Positions 26,899 through 35,769 of a stretch of DNA of 56,500 nucleotides are shown one piece after another. A program made the translations under genes and the position numbers. The stretch spans positions 1-56,500 of the forward strand of contig CACYKA010000008.1 in assembly GCA_902774795.1 (NCBI GenBank), written 5' to 3'. The stretch comes from an uncultured Prevotellaceae bacterium. Its GTDB lineage: Bacteria; Bacteroidota; Bacteroidia; Bacteroidales; Bacteroidaceae. The notes under the pieces were generated by a model. It was not told the origin of the DNA. It saw only the letters and a list, made by a program, of their open reading frames with translations, and did not search any database. The first letter of the stretch is position 1. Every line of letters starts with the position of its first letter.

Positions 26899-27960
26899 AT
26901 GACTACAAAGAAAATCTTCAAGATGTTTGCATTTGCCATGCTGATGCCTACGATGCTGCTGACTACTTCTTGCAGCAGCGATGACGATTTCGTCAACACC
27001 AGCGAGAATACTGAAAAGAAAGGCTATGCCCTTCCCGTAACCGTGAACGTGACGCGTCAGGGCGACGCTACCACCCGCGCCAACTATAACGAATCGACCA
27101 GAAAGCTCGAATTCAGCGCAGGCGACAAGCTGTTTGTGGAGGGCAATGAGAGCGTAGCAGGTAATTTTTCCGGCACGCTGGATATGGTGTCTGAAGGCAC
27201 ATTCAGCGGCACCATTACCACCAATAATCCGTATTCCGGCACTGCCGACGAACTTTTCACGGCAGCTGGCCTGGTTCTGGCCCACCTGCTTCCTGCCGGC
27301 TACGAAGAATATAACTATTTTATTATTTCCCATTTTGAAGACGAATCTTGGAACGATTGGATTGATGGGAATGTAGCCAATGCTTTTGCCTCTTCGAAGA
27401 AATTAGGTGTAGAGCAGCTCAGCTGGGAGTATGCAGAATCATATTCCGGTGGCTTTGCCCTGACGCCCCACAATGCCATTCTCAACTTCACCATCACCGG
27501 ACTGAAGCCCAGTACTAACGTCACTGCAACATTAGCAAAATCAGGTACCGATATGATTAGTGGACAAGTAACAACTGACGGTTCAGGCACAGCAACATTT
27601 GCTATGGCAATAAGGGGTGATGGTAATAATATAAAGGATATATCCCTGACAGTAGGTGGTAAAGCCATCACCCTCACCGATGACAGTAAAAAACTCGAAG
27701 CAGGCCACATCTATAACATCACCAGAAGTGTTGCTCCGGCGTGGTCAACACTTACAATTGGTGATGCCACAATCTACTACGTAGAGGGCGAGACATGGAT
27801 ACAGGCCATCTCAATCCATTCTACGGAAAACACGGGATGGAATTTTATACCTACTGATAGAGTTTTTTATGGTCATAAAACATTATTGTATTCATCGACA
27901 TTGAATCATATCTATCCAGAAGAAAAAATTGACAAATCAGAAGGTTACTTGTTCTATTAG
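26899..27960 (+). CDS. Fimbrillin-family lipoprotein
   Basis: Surface lipoprotein of 353 residues. The lipobox LLTTSC places the acylated cysteine at residue 25, followed by SSDDD, the Bacteroidetes surface-export signal. The body begins with VTVNVTRQGDATTRA and carries the fimbrillin-like pattern of beta-rich repeats (GDKLFVEG, HNAILNFTITGL, HIYNITRSV). These proteins form the stalk or tip of Mfa/FimA-type pili, or act alone as adhesins. It lies between the first two BspA-like genes; no other pilus genes are nearby, so assignment as a pilus subunit is not certain. Confidence 0.8.
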   Translation: MTTKKIFKMFAFAMLMPTMLLTTSCSSDDDFVNTSENTEKKGYALPVTVNVTRQGDATTRANYNESTRKLEFSAGDKLFVEGNESVAGNFSGTLDMVSEGTFSGTITTNNPYSGTADELFTAAGLVLAHLLPAGYEEYNYFIISHFEDESWNDWIDGNVANAFASSKKLGVEQLSWEYAESYSGGFALTPHNAILNFTITGLKPSTNVTATLAKSGTDMISGQVTTDGSGTATFAMAIRGDGNNIKDISLTVGGKAITLTDDSKKLEAGHIYNITRSVAPAWSTLTIGDATIYYVEGETWIQAISIHSTENTGWNFIPTDRVFYGHKTLLYSSTLNHIYPEEKIDKSEGYLFY

Positions 27961-28033
27961 TCGCAGGGTGAGTGCAGACCGGGGCGCGGCTCTCGGTGAC
28001 AGGTACCTTGATTTTATCATTATATATATAACG

Positions 28034-30250
28034 ATGAAAAAGAAAATTTCCCTTTTCGTTTTTGCTTTGTTGTCAACCCTGACGGCAAATGCTTATGATG
28101 CTCAGATTGATGGCATTTATTACAATTTAAATGCTGATACAAAACAGGCTACAGTTACATCTGGTGATACCCAATACACGGGCAGTGTAACAATTCCTAC
28201 CACTGTGACGTATAATGACGTAACCTACAGCGTGACATCAATAGGAGACATGGCTTTCATGAACTGCACAGACCTGACATCAGTGACAATCCCCAACAGC
28301 GTGACAAACATCGGCTTAGGTGCTTTTTTTGATTGTTCTGGCATAACATCGATTGTCATCCCTAAAGGCGTAACATATATAGGCGTAGGTGCTTTCGGAG
28401 AATGCTCAGGCCTGACGAATGTCTCTGTGGAAAGCGGAAACGCGGTATATGACTCCCGCGACAATTGTAATGCAATAATAGAAACCGCCTGCGATACTCT
28501 TATTGCAGGATGTCAGAATACAGTAATCCCAAACAGCGTAAAAAAAATAGGATATATGGCTTTCTATGGCTGCACAGGTCTGACATCGGTGACAATCCCG
28601 GGCAATGTAACAGAAATAGGACAAATGGCTTTCTTTGGCTGCAAGAGCCTGACAGAGATTACCATTCCCAACAGTGTGACAGCAATAAGAGAATCTGCTT
28701 TTGATGGTTGCAAAGGTCTTACATCGGTGACAATCGGAAGCGGTGTGACAAGCATCGAGAATAAAGCCTTCGCTTGGTGTACTAACCTAACAGCGGTTCA
28801 CATAACAGATTTAGCTGCATGGTGTGAGACTAACTTCAATAATGGCACCTCCAGTCCACTATACTTTGCAAAACAAAGACATCTTTACGTGAATGGCGAG
28901 GAAATAACAGACGTGGTAATCCCCAACGGCGTTACATCAATAGGCAACTATGCCTTCTATTGCTGCGAAAGCCTGACATCGGTGATAATCCCCAATAGCG
29001 TGACATCTATAGGTGCCAGTGCTTTCTATAACTGCAAAGCTCTGACAGAGGTGACGATTCCAAATGGCGTGGCGTCAATAGGAGACTATACTTTCTATAA
29101 CTGCAAAGCTCTGACAGAGGTGATGATTCCAAATGGCGTGACAACCATCGGGAACTATGCTTTTTATGACTGCTCCAAATTGACATCAGTGACAATTCCC
29201 GACGGTGTGCTGTCAATAGGAGACTATGCTTTCCGGAGTTGTAGCCTGAAATCGATAACAATACCAAGTAGCGTCAAACGGATTGGAGACGGGGTTTTCC
29301 AATACTGCCTTGGTCTGACATCGGTGACAATCCCTGACGGTGTGCCGTCAATAGGCGACAATACTTTCTATAGCTGTCATAGTCTGAATGAGGTTACAAT
29401 ACCTAACAGCGTGACAACGATAGGAAAGTACGCTTTCCGTTACTGTTATAGTCTGACATCGATAACAATTCCTAACAGCGTGACAACAATTGGCGACTAT
29501 GCATTCGAGTCATGCACTAATCTGAAAGAGGTTCACATAACTGACCTTGCGGCATGGTGCAATATTAACTTCTCACATCTTTCCAATCCGTTATTTTATG
29601 CACATCATCTTTACATGGATGGCAAGGAAATAACAGAGATAGTAATCCCAAGCAGCGTGACATCGATAGGTAATTATGTTTTCGCTGAATGTTGGGGTCT
29701 AAAATCGGTGACGATTCCCAATAGCGTGACATCGATAGGCATCTATGCATTCGAGAACTGTGGTCTGACATCGGTGACAATACCAAGCAGCGTAATATCG
29801 ATAGATGCCCATGCTTTCTATTTCTGCTCCAAAATCACATCGGTGACAATCGGCAACAGAGTGACATCAATAGGATACCGCGCTTTCAGCTACTGCTCAG
29901 GCATGACGGATTTCTATTGCCATGCAGAAAATGTTCCGACAACTGACAGCAATGCGTTTGACTACTCACCAATTTCTTCTGCCACGTTGCACGTTCCGGC
30001 TTCTGCTTTGGAAACTTACAAGACGACCGAACCTTGGAGCGGATTTGGTAATATTGTTGCCATTGGCAGCGAACCAACTCTTCGCGGCGACGTGAATGGT
30101 GATGGAGTCGTGAACGGAACTGATATTCAGGCAATAATCAATGCCATTGTTGAAGGTGAGTATGATGAAAAGGCTGACGTGAATAAAGATGACCAGGTCA
30201 ACGGTACAGACATTCAGGAGGTGATAAATATCATAGTGAATGCAGAATAA
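28034..30250 (+). CDS. BspA-like leucine-rich-repeat surface protein with dockerin-like tail (copy 2)
   Basis: Secreted protein of 738 residues from ATG 28034, with signal peptide MKKKISLFVFALLSTLTANA, close at DNA level to copies 1 and 4. Almost the whole body is 23-residue LRR_5 repeats, broken by a cap-like segment (DSRDNCNAIIETACDTLIAG) and two HITDLAAWC inserts. It ends with LHVPASALETYKTTEPWSGFG and two calcium-loop repeats (DVNGDGVVNGTDIQ, DVNKDDQVNGTDIQ). It follows the fimbrillin gene by 73 bases with no clear promoter between; a degenerate TACCTTGA is seen at about 28003. Confidence 0.87.
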   Translation: MKKKISLFVFALLSTLTANAYDAQIDGIYYNLNADTKQATVTSGDTQYTGSVTIPTTVTYNDVTYSVTSIGDMAFMNCTDLTSVTIPNSVTNIGLGAFFDCSGITSIVIPKGVTYIGVGAFGECSGLTNVSVESGNAVYDSRDNCNAIIETACDTLIAGCQNTVIPNSVKKIGYMAFYGCTGLTSVTIPGNVTEIGQMAFFGCKSLTEITIPNSVTAIRESAFDGCKGLTSVTIGSGVTSIENKAFAWCTNLTAVHITDLAAWCETNFNNGTSSPLYFAKQRHLYVNGEEITDVVIPNGVTSIGNYAFYCCESLTSVIIPNSVTSIGASAFYNCKALTEVTIPNGVASIGDYTFYNCKALTEVMIPNGVTTIGNYAFYDCSKLTSVTIPDGVLSIGDYAFRSCSLKSITIPSSVKRIGDGVFQYCLGLTSVTIPDGVPSIGDNTFYSCHSLNEVTIPNSVTTIGKYAFRYCYSLTSITIPNSVTTIGDYAFESCTNLKEVHITDLAAWCNINFSHLSNPLFYAHHLYMDGKEITEIVIPSSVTSIGNYVFAECWGLKSVTIPNSVTSIGIYAFENCGLTSVTIPSSVISIDAHAFYFCSKITSVTIGNRVTSIGYRAFSYCSGMTDFYCHAENVPTTDSNAFDYSPISSATLHVPASALETYKTTEPWSGFGNIVAIGSEPTLRGDVNGDGVVNGTDIQAIINAIVEGEYDEKADVNKDDQVNGTDIQEVINIIVNAE

Positions 30251-30307
30251 GGGCCCCTTCGCGACCCAGGTGATTCTGGGACGGATACCTTGACGCCCAT
30301 AATCGAA

Positions 30308-30341
30308 AAAACAGGAACTGCAATCACGCAGCTCCTGTTTT
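30308..30341 (+). terminator. Intrinsic terminator after BspA copy 2
   Basis: AAAACAGGA pairs with TCCTGTTTT and CTGC with GCAG, with one mismatch between them. Loop and stem resemble the terminator at 372-416. Confidence 0.75.
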
Positions 30342-30393
30342 GCTTATACATCTTTCTTCAGACATCATACATCTTACATCTTACATCATCCAT

Positions 30394-30504
30394 CTAGAAC
30401 GGCCCGTGACCCATGCACGATGTGGTTGTTACTGCCGTCAGAGCCGCCGTGAGTGCAGCTACTATCATCTTAGCCAGTATGTCGAAAATTCTTTTCTTAT
30501 CCAT
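30394..30504 (-). CDS. Smalltalk-type small protein
   Basis: Protein of 36 residues reading MDKKRIFDILAKMIVAALTA, then a second alanine/threonine-rich half ending in TSCMGHGPF. A basic N terminus, one hydrophobic segment and a terminal SC motif match the 'smalltalk' family known beside HU-like DNA-binding proteins in Bacteroidales. Its function is unknown; the TTTSC stretch looks like a miniature lipobox. It lies downstream of the HU-like gene on the same strand, but a 470-base structured region intervenes. Confidence 0.7.
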   Translation of the reverse strand: MDKKRIFDILAKMIVAALTAALTAVTTTSCMGHGPF

Positions 30505-30688
30505 GTCTTGTAAAGGTTTTTAGTTTATTTCCTGCAGATATTTTTATTTTAACAAAAACCATAAAAACCCCTGTCAATGGCATAAGTCTTTTCAGACTTT
30601 TGTAGTACTTCAAGTAAAAGTGCCATTATAAGTAAACTTCTATGTCCCTTTTCCTTAAATTCCTACACCTTCCTTCGTCAGGTTTATG

Positions 30689-30950
30689 CCCTTGCCAGGA
30701 AAAACCCCGCTACGCTAAAAAACAATCTTTACAACTTAAAATGATTAACATAAGTGCAAGGGAGTCAAGTAGTATATCCTGTTTTTCAGATTTCGAAAGA
30801 AATCGGGGTTTTTCCTTCTGGGGGCTTGAGCCACTTTGGTGGTGTGGTAAGTGGCTTGGCTGTGGCGTAAAAGCTTGTTTTTAAAGACAAAGCCATGACG
30901 CTTGGCACATAAACTCTCTAGAGTTTCAAGCCCTCAGAAGGGGTTTTTTC
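30689..30950 (+). ncRNA. Candidate multi-branched structured RNA
   Basis: The central domain closes with a 15-bp helix (30814-30828 with 30927-30941, one G-T pair). Inside it are three hairpins: GCCACTT/AAGTGGC (30830-30836, 30849-30855), a longer arm (GCGT 30865-30868 with ACGC 30898-30901, GC-TT-GT 30873-30878 with 30887-30893), and AAACTC-TCTA-GAGTTT (30911-30926). The plus strand then has GGTTTTTT, as for termination. Upstream, GGAAAAACCCCG (30698-30709) can pair with CGGGGTTTTTCC (30804-30815), and GATTTC-GAAA-GAAATC (30789-30804) and CCCTTGC/GCAAGGG (30689-30695, 30756-30762) add helices. The strand is chosen from the T-run. No good promoter is visible. Confidence 0.55.
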
Positions 30951-30977
30951 GGTTTTTGTTTAAAACCTCAAGGGGGA

Positions 30978-31745
30978 CTAGTCGTTACTTACTCCTCCGT
31001 TGGTCTTGGTGAAGTCCTTGGTGGTCACCTGGCTTGAATTGCCGTCCTTGATGGCGATGGCCTTCACGTTAGCCGATGCGCTCAGAGTGAATGGCTCGCT
31101 ATAGAGCTGGCTCTCAGCCGTTGGGTTGCTGCCGTCAGTGGTGTAGTGAATCTCTGCACCGTCAGGACCGCTCATACTTACGGTAGTCGTTTCCGCGAAC
31201 GGAGTGTTACCGCTAATTACAGGAGCCGCAAGGGACTGGGTTTCAGAGCTTGAACCACCATTCTCGCCAGTACCATTGTCATCGCCCTGTTCAGGCTCTT
31301 CTACGGTGCCAGGGTCGGCACTGGTCACGCGCTTCACCACTTCGCCGTTGCGGTCGTAGCAGGTGATGTTGATAGCCGTGTTAGCCAGTTCCTCCTTCAG
31401 CGTCATTGTCGGAGTGAACACGATGCGACGTGTGCGGATAAGACCCGTCTTGACGTCGTTTACGTCAGCCACTGCTTTTGCAGACAGGCCGAAACGCATG
31501 TTGCCGAGTCCGGGCAGTGCCACTGAGTGACCCTCAGTAGCCCACGCCTTGATTACTTCGCCGGCTCCTTTCCAGCAAGCCTGCATAACGCCCTCCGTCA
31601 CGCCGGAACGGATGGCTGCCTCTTTGATTACTTTGTCCTGATCGAGTGTTGAATACAGTTCAGGAATCATTACATAACGGTACACTTCTGGACCGTCCTT
31701 GGAGAACTTAAGCTTCTTCTCCTTCGCTTTGATTTTCAATGCCAT
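30978..31745 (-). CDS. HU-like DNA-binding protein with chitobiase-C-terminal-like domain
   Basis: Protein of 255 residues. The first ~150 residues fit the HU/IHF-related family of Bacteroidales (ALKIKAKEKKL, KVIKEAAIRSGVTEGVMQA, GHSVALPGLGNMRFGL). An acidic Gly/Glu/Asp linker follows, then a CHB_HEX_C_1-like beta domain from about 170 (LAAPVISGNTPFAETTTVS, IHYTTDGSNPTAESQLY). That domain is usually extracellular, yet no signal peptide is present. A TACCTTTG box at 31837-31844 leaves a leader of about 85 bases. The smalltalk gene lies downstream, as is usual for this family. A role in nucleoid or mobile-element DNA organisation is inferred. Confidence 0.82.
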   Translation of the reverse strand: MALKIKAKEKKLKFSKDGPEVYRYVMIPELYSTLDQDKVIKEAAIRSGVTEGVMQACWKGAGEVIKAWATEGHSVALPGLGNMRFGLSAKAVADVNDVKTGLIRTRRIVFTPTMTLKEELANTAINITCYDRNGEVVKRVTSADPGTVEEPEQGDDNGTGENGGSSSETQSLAAPVISGNTPFAETTTVSMSGPDGAEIHYTTDGSNPTAESQLYSEPFTLSASANVKAIAIKDGNSSQVTTKDFTKTNGGVSND

Positions 31746-31836
31746 AGTTTGTGTGTTTTACATGGTATTAGAAAATATTCGGCCAACTACATCGGGTGGC
31801 CGTTCCCGCCTTGTAATCAGTTCTTTAATTACAGTA

Positions 31837-31844
31837 CAAAGGTA
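31837..31844 (-). promoter_or_regulatory. Bacteroidetes -7 box for the HU-like gene
   Basis: TACCTTTG on the minus strand, 91 bases upstream of the ATG. Confidence 0.65.
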
Positions 31845-31980
31845 CAAAAAATATTTGAAATATGCAAGTTTTTTGGCATATTTTTTTGTCTGAAAATCAA
31901 CTATTTTCGGGGTACAAAAACAGGGCTGATTCCTATGCGGAACTGCCCCATTTTTTCAGTAGCTTTGTGCCTTGCAGACT

Positions 31981-32358
31981 TTATGCTAACACAACATCGG
32001 CTGGTACTCCCAGCACTTTGTGCAGACTACGTGCAACATCAAAGCTCAATGACCTTCGGCCATGCAATAAGTCACAAAAAGTAGTCGCACTGATACCTAT
32101 CATACGAGCTGCGTCCTTCTGCTTCAGTCCACGTTCTTTTACCTGATTCAAGATGGCATCCGTAAGCAGTGTGCTCATGCGTCCAGGCAGAGGATGATAT
32201 GCACGGCCATACTCATCAAGGGCATCGCTCAACTTTGTGAACTCAGTCTTCTCATTATCACTGAGCAGTTCCATGTCACCCAGTTCCGTACCACGTTCTA
32301 TTAACTTCTCCAAACGAGCTTCGTAGTCCTTATACTCCTTTTCACTCTTGATAGTCAT
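31981..32358 (-). CDS. higA: HigA-like antitoxin
   Basis: Antitoxin of 125 residues. The N-terminal half is helical and acidic; the C-terminal half is an XRE-type helix-turn-helix (ERGLKQKDAARMIGISATTFCDLLHGRRSL) as in HigA proteins that bind their own operator. It starts 3 bases after the HigB stop on the same strand, the toxin-first order usual for higBA. It should neutralise HigB and repress the operon. Confidence 0.85.
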   Translation of the reverse strand: MTIKSEKEYKDYEARLEKLIERGTELGDMELLSDNEKTEFTKLSDALDEYGRAYHPLPGRMSTLLTDAILNQVKERGLKQKDAARMIGISATTFCDLLHGRRSLSFDVARSLHKVLGVPADVVLA

Positions 32359-32361
32359 AGC

Positions 32362-32658
32362 TTATATATTTTTTATATCCTTTATTTTATCATATTCACT
32401 ATGTGTCCCAATAAACCTAATGGCAGCAGATTCTGCAAAGAACACTACCAACACTACTGTTCGGTAGTTGTTACCGCGTATATTAAACACATATCGGTTG
32501 TTACCAACAAAGTCCGCTGACGGAAAATCAGCTTTCAAATCAGCATGACTCTTCCACTTTGCCTCAGATAAAATATTACACCAACGTTCAAGTGCATCTT
32601 TAGCATCAGCATGTTTGTGAACAAACTCCTCTATTCTTTCTGAAAATAATATCTTCAT
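32362..32658 (-). CDS. higB: HigB-like mRNA interferase toxin
   Basis: RelE-superfamily toxin of 98 residues that would cleave mRNA on the ribosome. Characteristic are LERWCNILSEAKWKSHADLK, the SADFVGNNRYVFNIRGNNYR strand pair and the ending IRFIGTHSEYDKI with the conserved TH/Y pattern of HigB. The start chosen is ATG 32658; a TTG three codons upstream is part of the promoter box (32665-32672), only 6 bases before the ATG, so the mRNA is nearly leaderless. Confidence 0.87.
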   Translation of the reverse strand: MKILFSERIEEFVHKHADAKDALERWCNILSEAKWKSHADLKADFPSADFVGNNRYVFNIRGNNYRTVVLVVFFAESAAIRFIGTHSEYDKIKDIKNI

Positions 32659-32664
32659 GCGGTG

Positions 32665-32672
32665 CAAAATTA
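32665..32672 (-). promoter_or_regulatory. Bacteroidetes -7 box for higBA
   Basis: TAATTTTG on the minus strand, 6 bases before the higB ATG. Confidence 0.65.
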
Positions 32673-33123
32673 CAACTAAAAAATGAATTTACCAAGAAAA
32701 ATTACAAAAATCTTCACAAATCTGTGAATTATTTGTTTTTAAAAACCATTTCAGCCACCTTTTTTCTGCCCCTATTTTTTTACAAGGCCTTCCAACACTT
32801 TTTACATGGCTTTCCAAAAAGTGTCAGAAGGCTTCGTAGCAAAAATTGCAAGGGGACGTAGGGTGGGGGTATGGAGTTTTTTTTGAGTTTTTTAATTATA
32901 CGTTACAAGGTGTAATTAACAAGAATACAACCTGTTACGTTCAACTCTGTAATTTTTCTTTATCTTTTTCTGAAAAAAAAAAGAAATAGAAAGGGTAATA
33001 ATAGATGTTTTATAAGGGATTGTTACAAAAAGACTACAATTTCAAATGTAAATGACCGTCTATGAGATAGTTACGACTCATTAGACGGTCATTGAAATAC
33101 TCTAAAAAAAACTCAAAAATACA
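32668..33123. other. Gene-free stretch with several inverted repeats; possible replication origin or control region
   Basis: No ORF is supported. Three inverted repeats are seen: GCCTTC..ACACTTTTT with AAAAAGTGT..GAAGGC (32787-32803 and 32816-32832, CA/CA mismatch); ACGTTACAAGG with CCTGTTACGT (32900-32910 and 32931-32940, imperfect); and AATGACCGTCTA with TAGACGGTCATT (33051-33062 and 33082-33093), which extends into TGAG/CTCA. Outer arms GAGTTTTTTTT (about 32875-32885) and AAAAAAAACTC (33104-33114) also form an inverted pair. The stretch lies directly beside the primase/helicase genes. The repeat at 33051-33093 could also terminate the primase transcript. Confidence 0.45.
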
Positions 33124-34167
33124 TCATTGCATCATGGTCATGCACTGCTTCTGCAGATAGTCGGCAATGTCGAATTTTTTATCTTCGGCAAATGCTTCTC
33201 GCCTGCAGATGTCGCTTACGGTAAAATTCGCAAGGTCTTTCATGCCTTTGACGGCTTCTGTCCATTCATCCACAGCATCACAGTCGGGTATGACAATTAC
33301 GTCACGATTCCGTAACGGTTGTAATACTTCTCGCTTGAGCATAGACTTGTTGCCGGTAGCAATCCAAATTAGCTGCTGAAAAGCCAACGCTCCATAAACA
33401 GCATTCTTCGGACTCTCTACAAGTGCCACCAAGCTGTCAGGATAGTGTGTCAGAAGATGTTCACCGAACAAACATGCAGACTGGAATCTGGCATCGGACG
33501 GTAGCCGTCCTTCACGTGCCCATATTGTTCCAAGCCAACAGCATGAACCAACATCGCTGTGTGCAAACCTAGGCGAGGAAATGTTTGTTTCATAGTGCTG
33601 CACCTTCAGGTTACACACCCGCCCCTGTCGGTCGATACTCGGGAATACCGTATAGTCATCATGATTATTCATGCTGTAGCATCCCAGTCGGTACTCTTTT
33701 GTTATCCACTCTACATCCTCTGGCTGAAACATACGCTTCAGACATTTGCACAGGGAATTTTCTGATGATACAAGTTCGTCAGCCATCTGTGTCGGAATAT
33801 ACGTGAAAGTGGGTTTCGCAGGAGTCACTATGCGCTTGGGCTTTGGAGAAGGCCTGTACCAGCTTACTTGCGTAGAGTAAATCCCGAATTCGCGTGACAA
33901 CCACTGACATGCTTCCTGAAAGGACCAGTTCCCGTACTGCATTACGTAATCTATGACACTGCCACCCTTGCCACAGGCGAAACAATGACACCGGTTCTCA
34001 TCGGTACGTTCATAGAGAGTAAGCGACGGCCTTTTGTCTTCATGCCACGGACACCGGGTCTTATATACAGCCCCAGCCCGTCTGATTTCGCCCAGCCTCT
34101 GAGCCACCTCCACTATGGAGATGGCATTGAGACGGCTGGTGTCATAATGTTCATGCTGCATGATCAT
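33124..34167 (-). CDS. CHC2-zinc-finger primase with Toprim-like domain
   Basis: Primase-like protein of 347 residues. The N-terminal CHC2 zinc site is clear: CPWH (C39, H42) and CHCFACGKGG (C62, C65). A Toprim-like region follows, with LVALVESPKNAVYGA and DVIVIPDCDAVDEW holding the acidic metal-binding residues. It is short and lacks a DnaB-interaction domain, as in phage- and plasmid-type primases. Its ATG overlaps the stop of the helicase gene by 4 bases (ATGA), so the two are translationally coupled. Confidence 0.85.
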   Translation of the reverse strand: MIMQHEHYDTSRLNAISIVEVAQRLGEIRRAGAVYKTRCPWHEDKRPSLTLYERTDENRCHCFACGKGGSVIDYVMQYGNWSFQEACQWLSREFGIYSTQVSWYRPSPKPKRIVTPAKPTFTYIPTQMADELVSSENSLCKCLKRMFQPEDVEWITKEYRLGCYSMNNHDDYTVFPSIDRQGRVCNLKVQHYETNISSPRFAHSDVGSCCWLGTIWAREGRLPSDARFQSACLFGEHLLTHYPDSLVALVESPKNAVYGALAFQQLIWIATGNKSMLKREVLQPLRNRDVIVIPDCDAVDEWTEAVKGMKDLANFTVSDICRREAFAEDKKFDIADYLQKQCMTMMQ

Positions 34168-35762
34168 ACTTCTTTAAGTTTTATGTAGAAAAATTTCACA
34201 TGAGCATATTCCGTACGAGTATACCCCAGACTTTCCATCCTGTCATAGAATGTGTTTCTTCCTTTTGGTTTTAAAGAAGAAGCAAAGCAGTACTTGGCGT
34301 AAGCCTCATACACATCTGTGCTCTTAATTGTAAACTCAGAGGGTTCGCATATCTCGTTCACAAAAAGCCTGACATTGTCGGACTGGAGACGATAGCGTTC
34401 AAGAGCCTTTTCACACTTCTCGCTGACAGTGAATTCACCACGTGTCATCAATGGCGGCAAAGCCTTTAAGACCCAGTTAAGAATGCCTGGGAGTTCGGCT
34501 TTCAACTTTGTTGCCAACTGACGGTCAATCTCTTCTTTCGTGATGGTAACTTCGTAAGGCAGTATGATGAGACGACGGAAGAATCCGAAAGTGTTCTCAG
34601 CCCTTGGCAGCTCATTGAAGGCTGCTATGAACTTACCATAGTCGTTCGTATCACGCGGATCAGCATACAGGTGTTTGATAAGTACCCGTTCGCCCGATGT
34701 CAACTGTTTCAGCACGTTCGGGTTAACATCTTTGCCACTTTCGTGGCTGACATTAAGAAGTTTATGCTCAATACTTGCACGCTTAACATCATCGTTGGTA
34801 AGGTCACTGAGGCTGAGATAGCTGACATTACATGAACCGAGCAGAGCTTCTATTATCTCCAGTGTTACTGATTTTCCATTCTGTCCACCACCATAGAGCA
34901 TCAGCATCTTTTCCAGAGAGTGATTAGGCATCAGGCAGTAGCCGATGAATTCAGCAAGCACCATCTGCGACTCCTTTTCAGGTAGCACACGGTTAACAAA
35001 CACATCCCATAAAGGACAAACAGCACGATGGTCATAAGCGTAATTCAGGGTATAGGTGAAAAGATCCTCCTTGCAATGATCATGAAGCATCACTTTGCCA
35101 TCCTTCTTTATCACCAGTGTACCATTGCGCACATTAAGCCATACCTCGCCGTCGGGGATTAGCTGCCTGCGGTTCTCTGCGAAGTTGAACGCCGCACTTT
35201 CATACAGGGGCTTCATGAAAGAAGGTGTCATACACATGGATTCCGGTATTCCGCACTTTTCTGCACACCTACCTACGAAGTCCTTCCACTGCTGTGGCTC
35301 AACAGACTCCCAATGGCTGCCAGTATAGACTTTTACCAGTTGGTCGCTATGAGCCTTTTCCGAATACTCGGGACACCACAGCAGTCCGTTGGCAGAGCGG
35401 ATTATCTCCTTTACCACCGTTTCTCTCAGTTTGTTCTGACATTGTCCTTTCGAGGCTTCAAGCAGTGAGTCAATCTCTTTTTCTTTTGACACCACACCGT
35501 CGGATATCATACCAAGTACGATGTCCACCATCTGCCCCTCGCGCATATTGCGCTGGGACAATAACTCATTAGCCTTCGCCATCATTTCCTGCTCCAAAGA
35601 GCTTTCAAAAACATTGCTTTCCTTCGATAGCGAATCTTCGGTAGTAGGTTGATTTACAGCCTCGCTCACGATGTTATCTACAGTCTGAGCTTGGTTGTTT
35701 ACTAGTCCAGTCAGCTGTTCTGGCTGCTGAACGTTAACAGTCTCGTTTTTTTGTTCTTCCAT
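34164..35762 (-). CDS. P4/D5-type phage-plasmid replication helicase (DUF5906-like)
   Basis: Superfamily 3 helicase of 532 residues. The Walker A motif is GGGQNGKS at about residue 294, the Walker B/arginine-finger region follows with LNVSHESGKDVN and FIAAFNELPRAENTFGFFRR, and the C-terminal part is a winged-helix-like domain with STDVYEAYAKYCFA. The N-terminal ~130 residues are acidic and low complexity. This is the helicase of P4-like primase modules; the primase is encoded separately directly downstream, with a 4-base overlap. Two small ORFs lie upstream on the same strand. Confidence 0.88.
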   Translation of the reverse strand: MEEQKNETVNVQQPEQLTGLVNNQAQTVDNIVSEAVNQPTTEDSLSKESNVFESSLEQEMMAKANELLSQRNMREGQMVDIVLGMISDGVVSKEKEIDSLLEASKGQCQNKLRETVVKEIIRSANGLLWCPEYSEKAHSDQLVKVYTGSHWESVEPQQWKDFVGRCAEKCGIPESMCMTPSFMKPLYESAAFNFAENRRQLIPDGEVWLNVRNGTLVIKKDGKVMLHDHCKEDLFTYTLNYAYDHRAVCPLWDVFVNRVLPEKESQMVLAEFIGYCLMPNHSLEKMLMLYGGGQNGKSVTLEIIEALLGSCNVSYLSLSDLTNDDVKRASIEHKLLNVSHESGKDVNPNVLKQLTSGERVLIKHLYADPRDTNDYGKFIAAFNELPRAENTFGFFRRLIILPYEVTITKEEIDRQLATKLKAELPGILNWVLKALPPLMTRGEFTVSEKCEKALERYRLQSDNVRLFVNEICEPSEFTIKSTDVYEAYAKYCFASSLKPKGRNTFYDRMESLGYTRTEYAHVKFFYIKLKEV

Positions 35763-35769
35763 TTTTATA

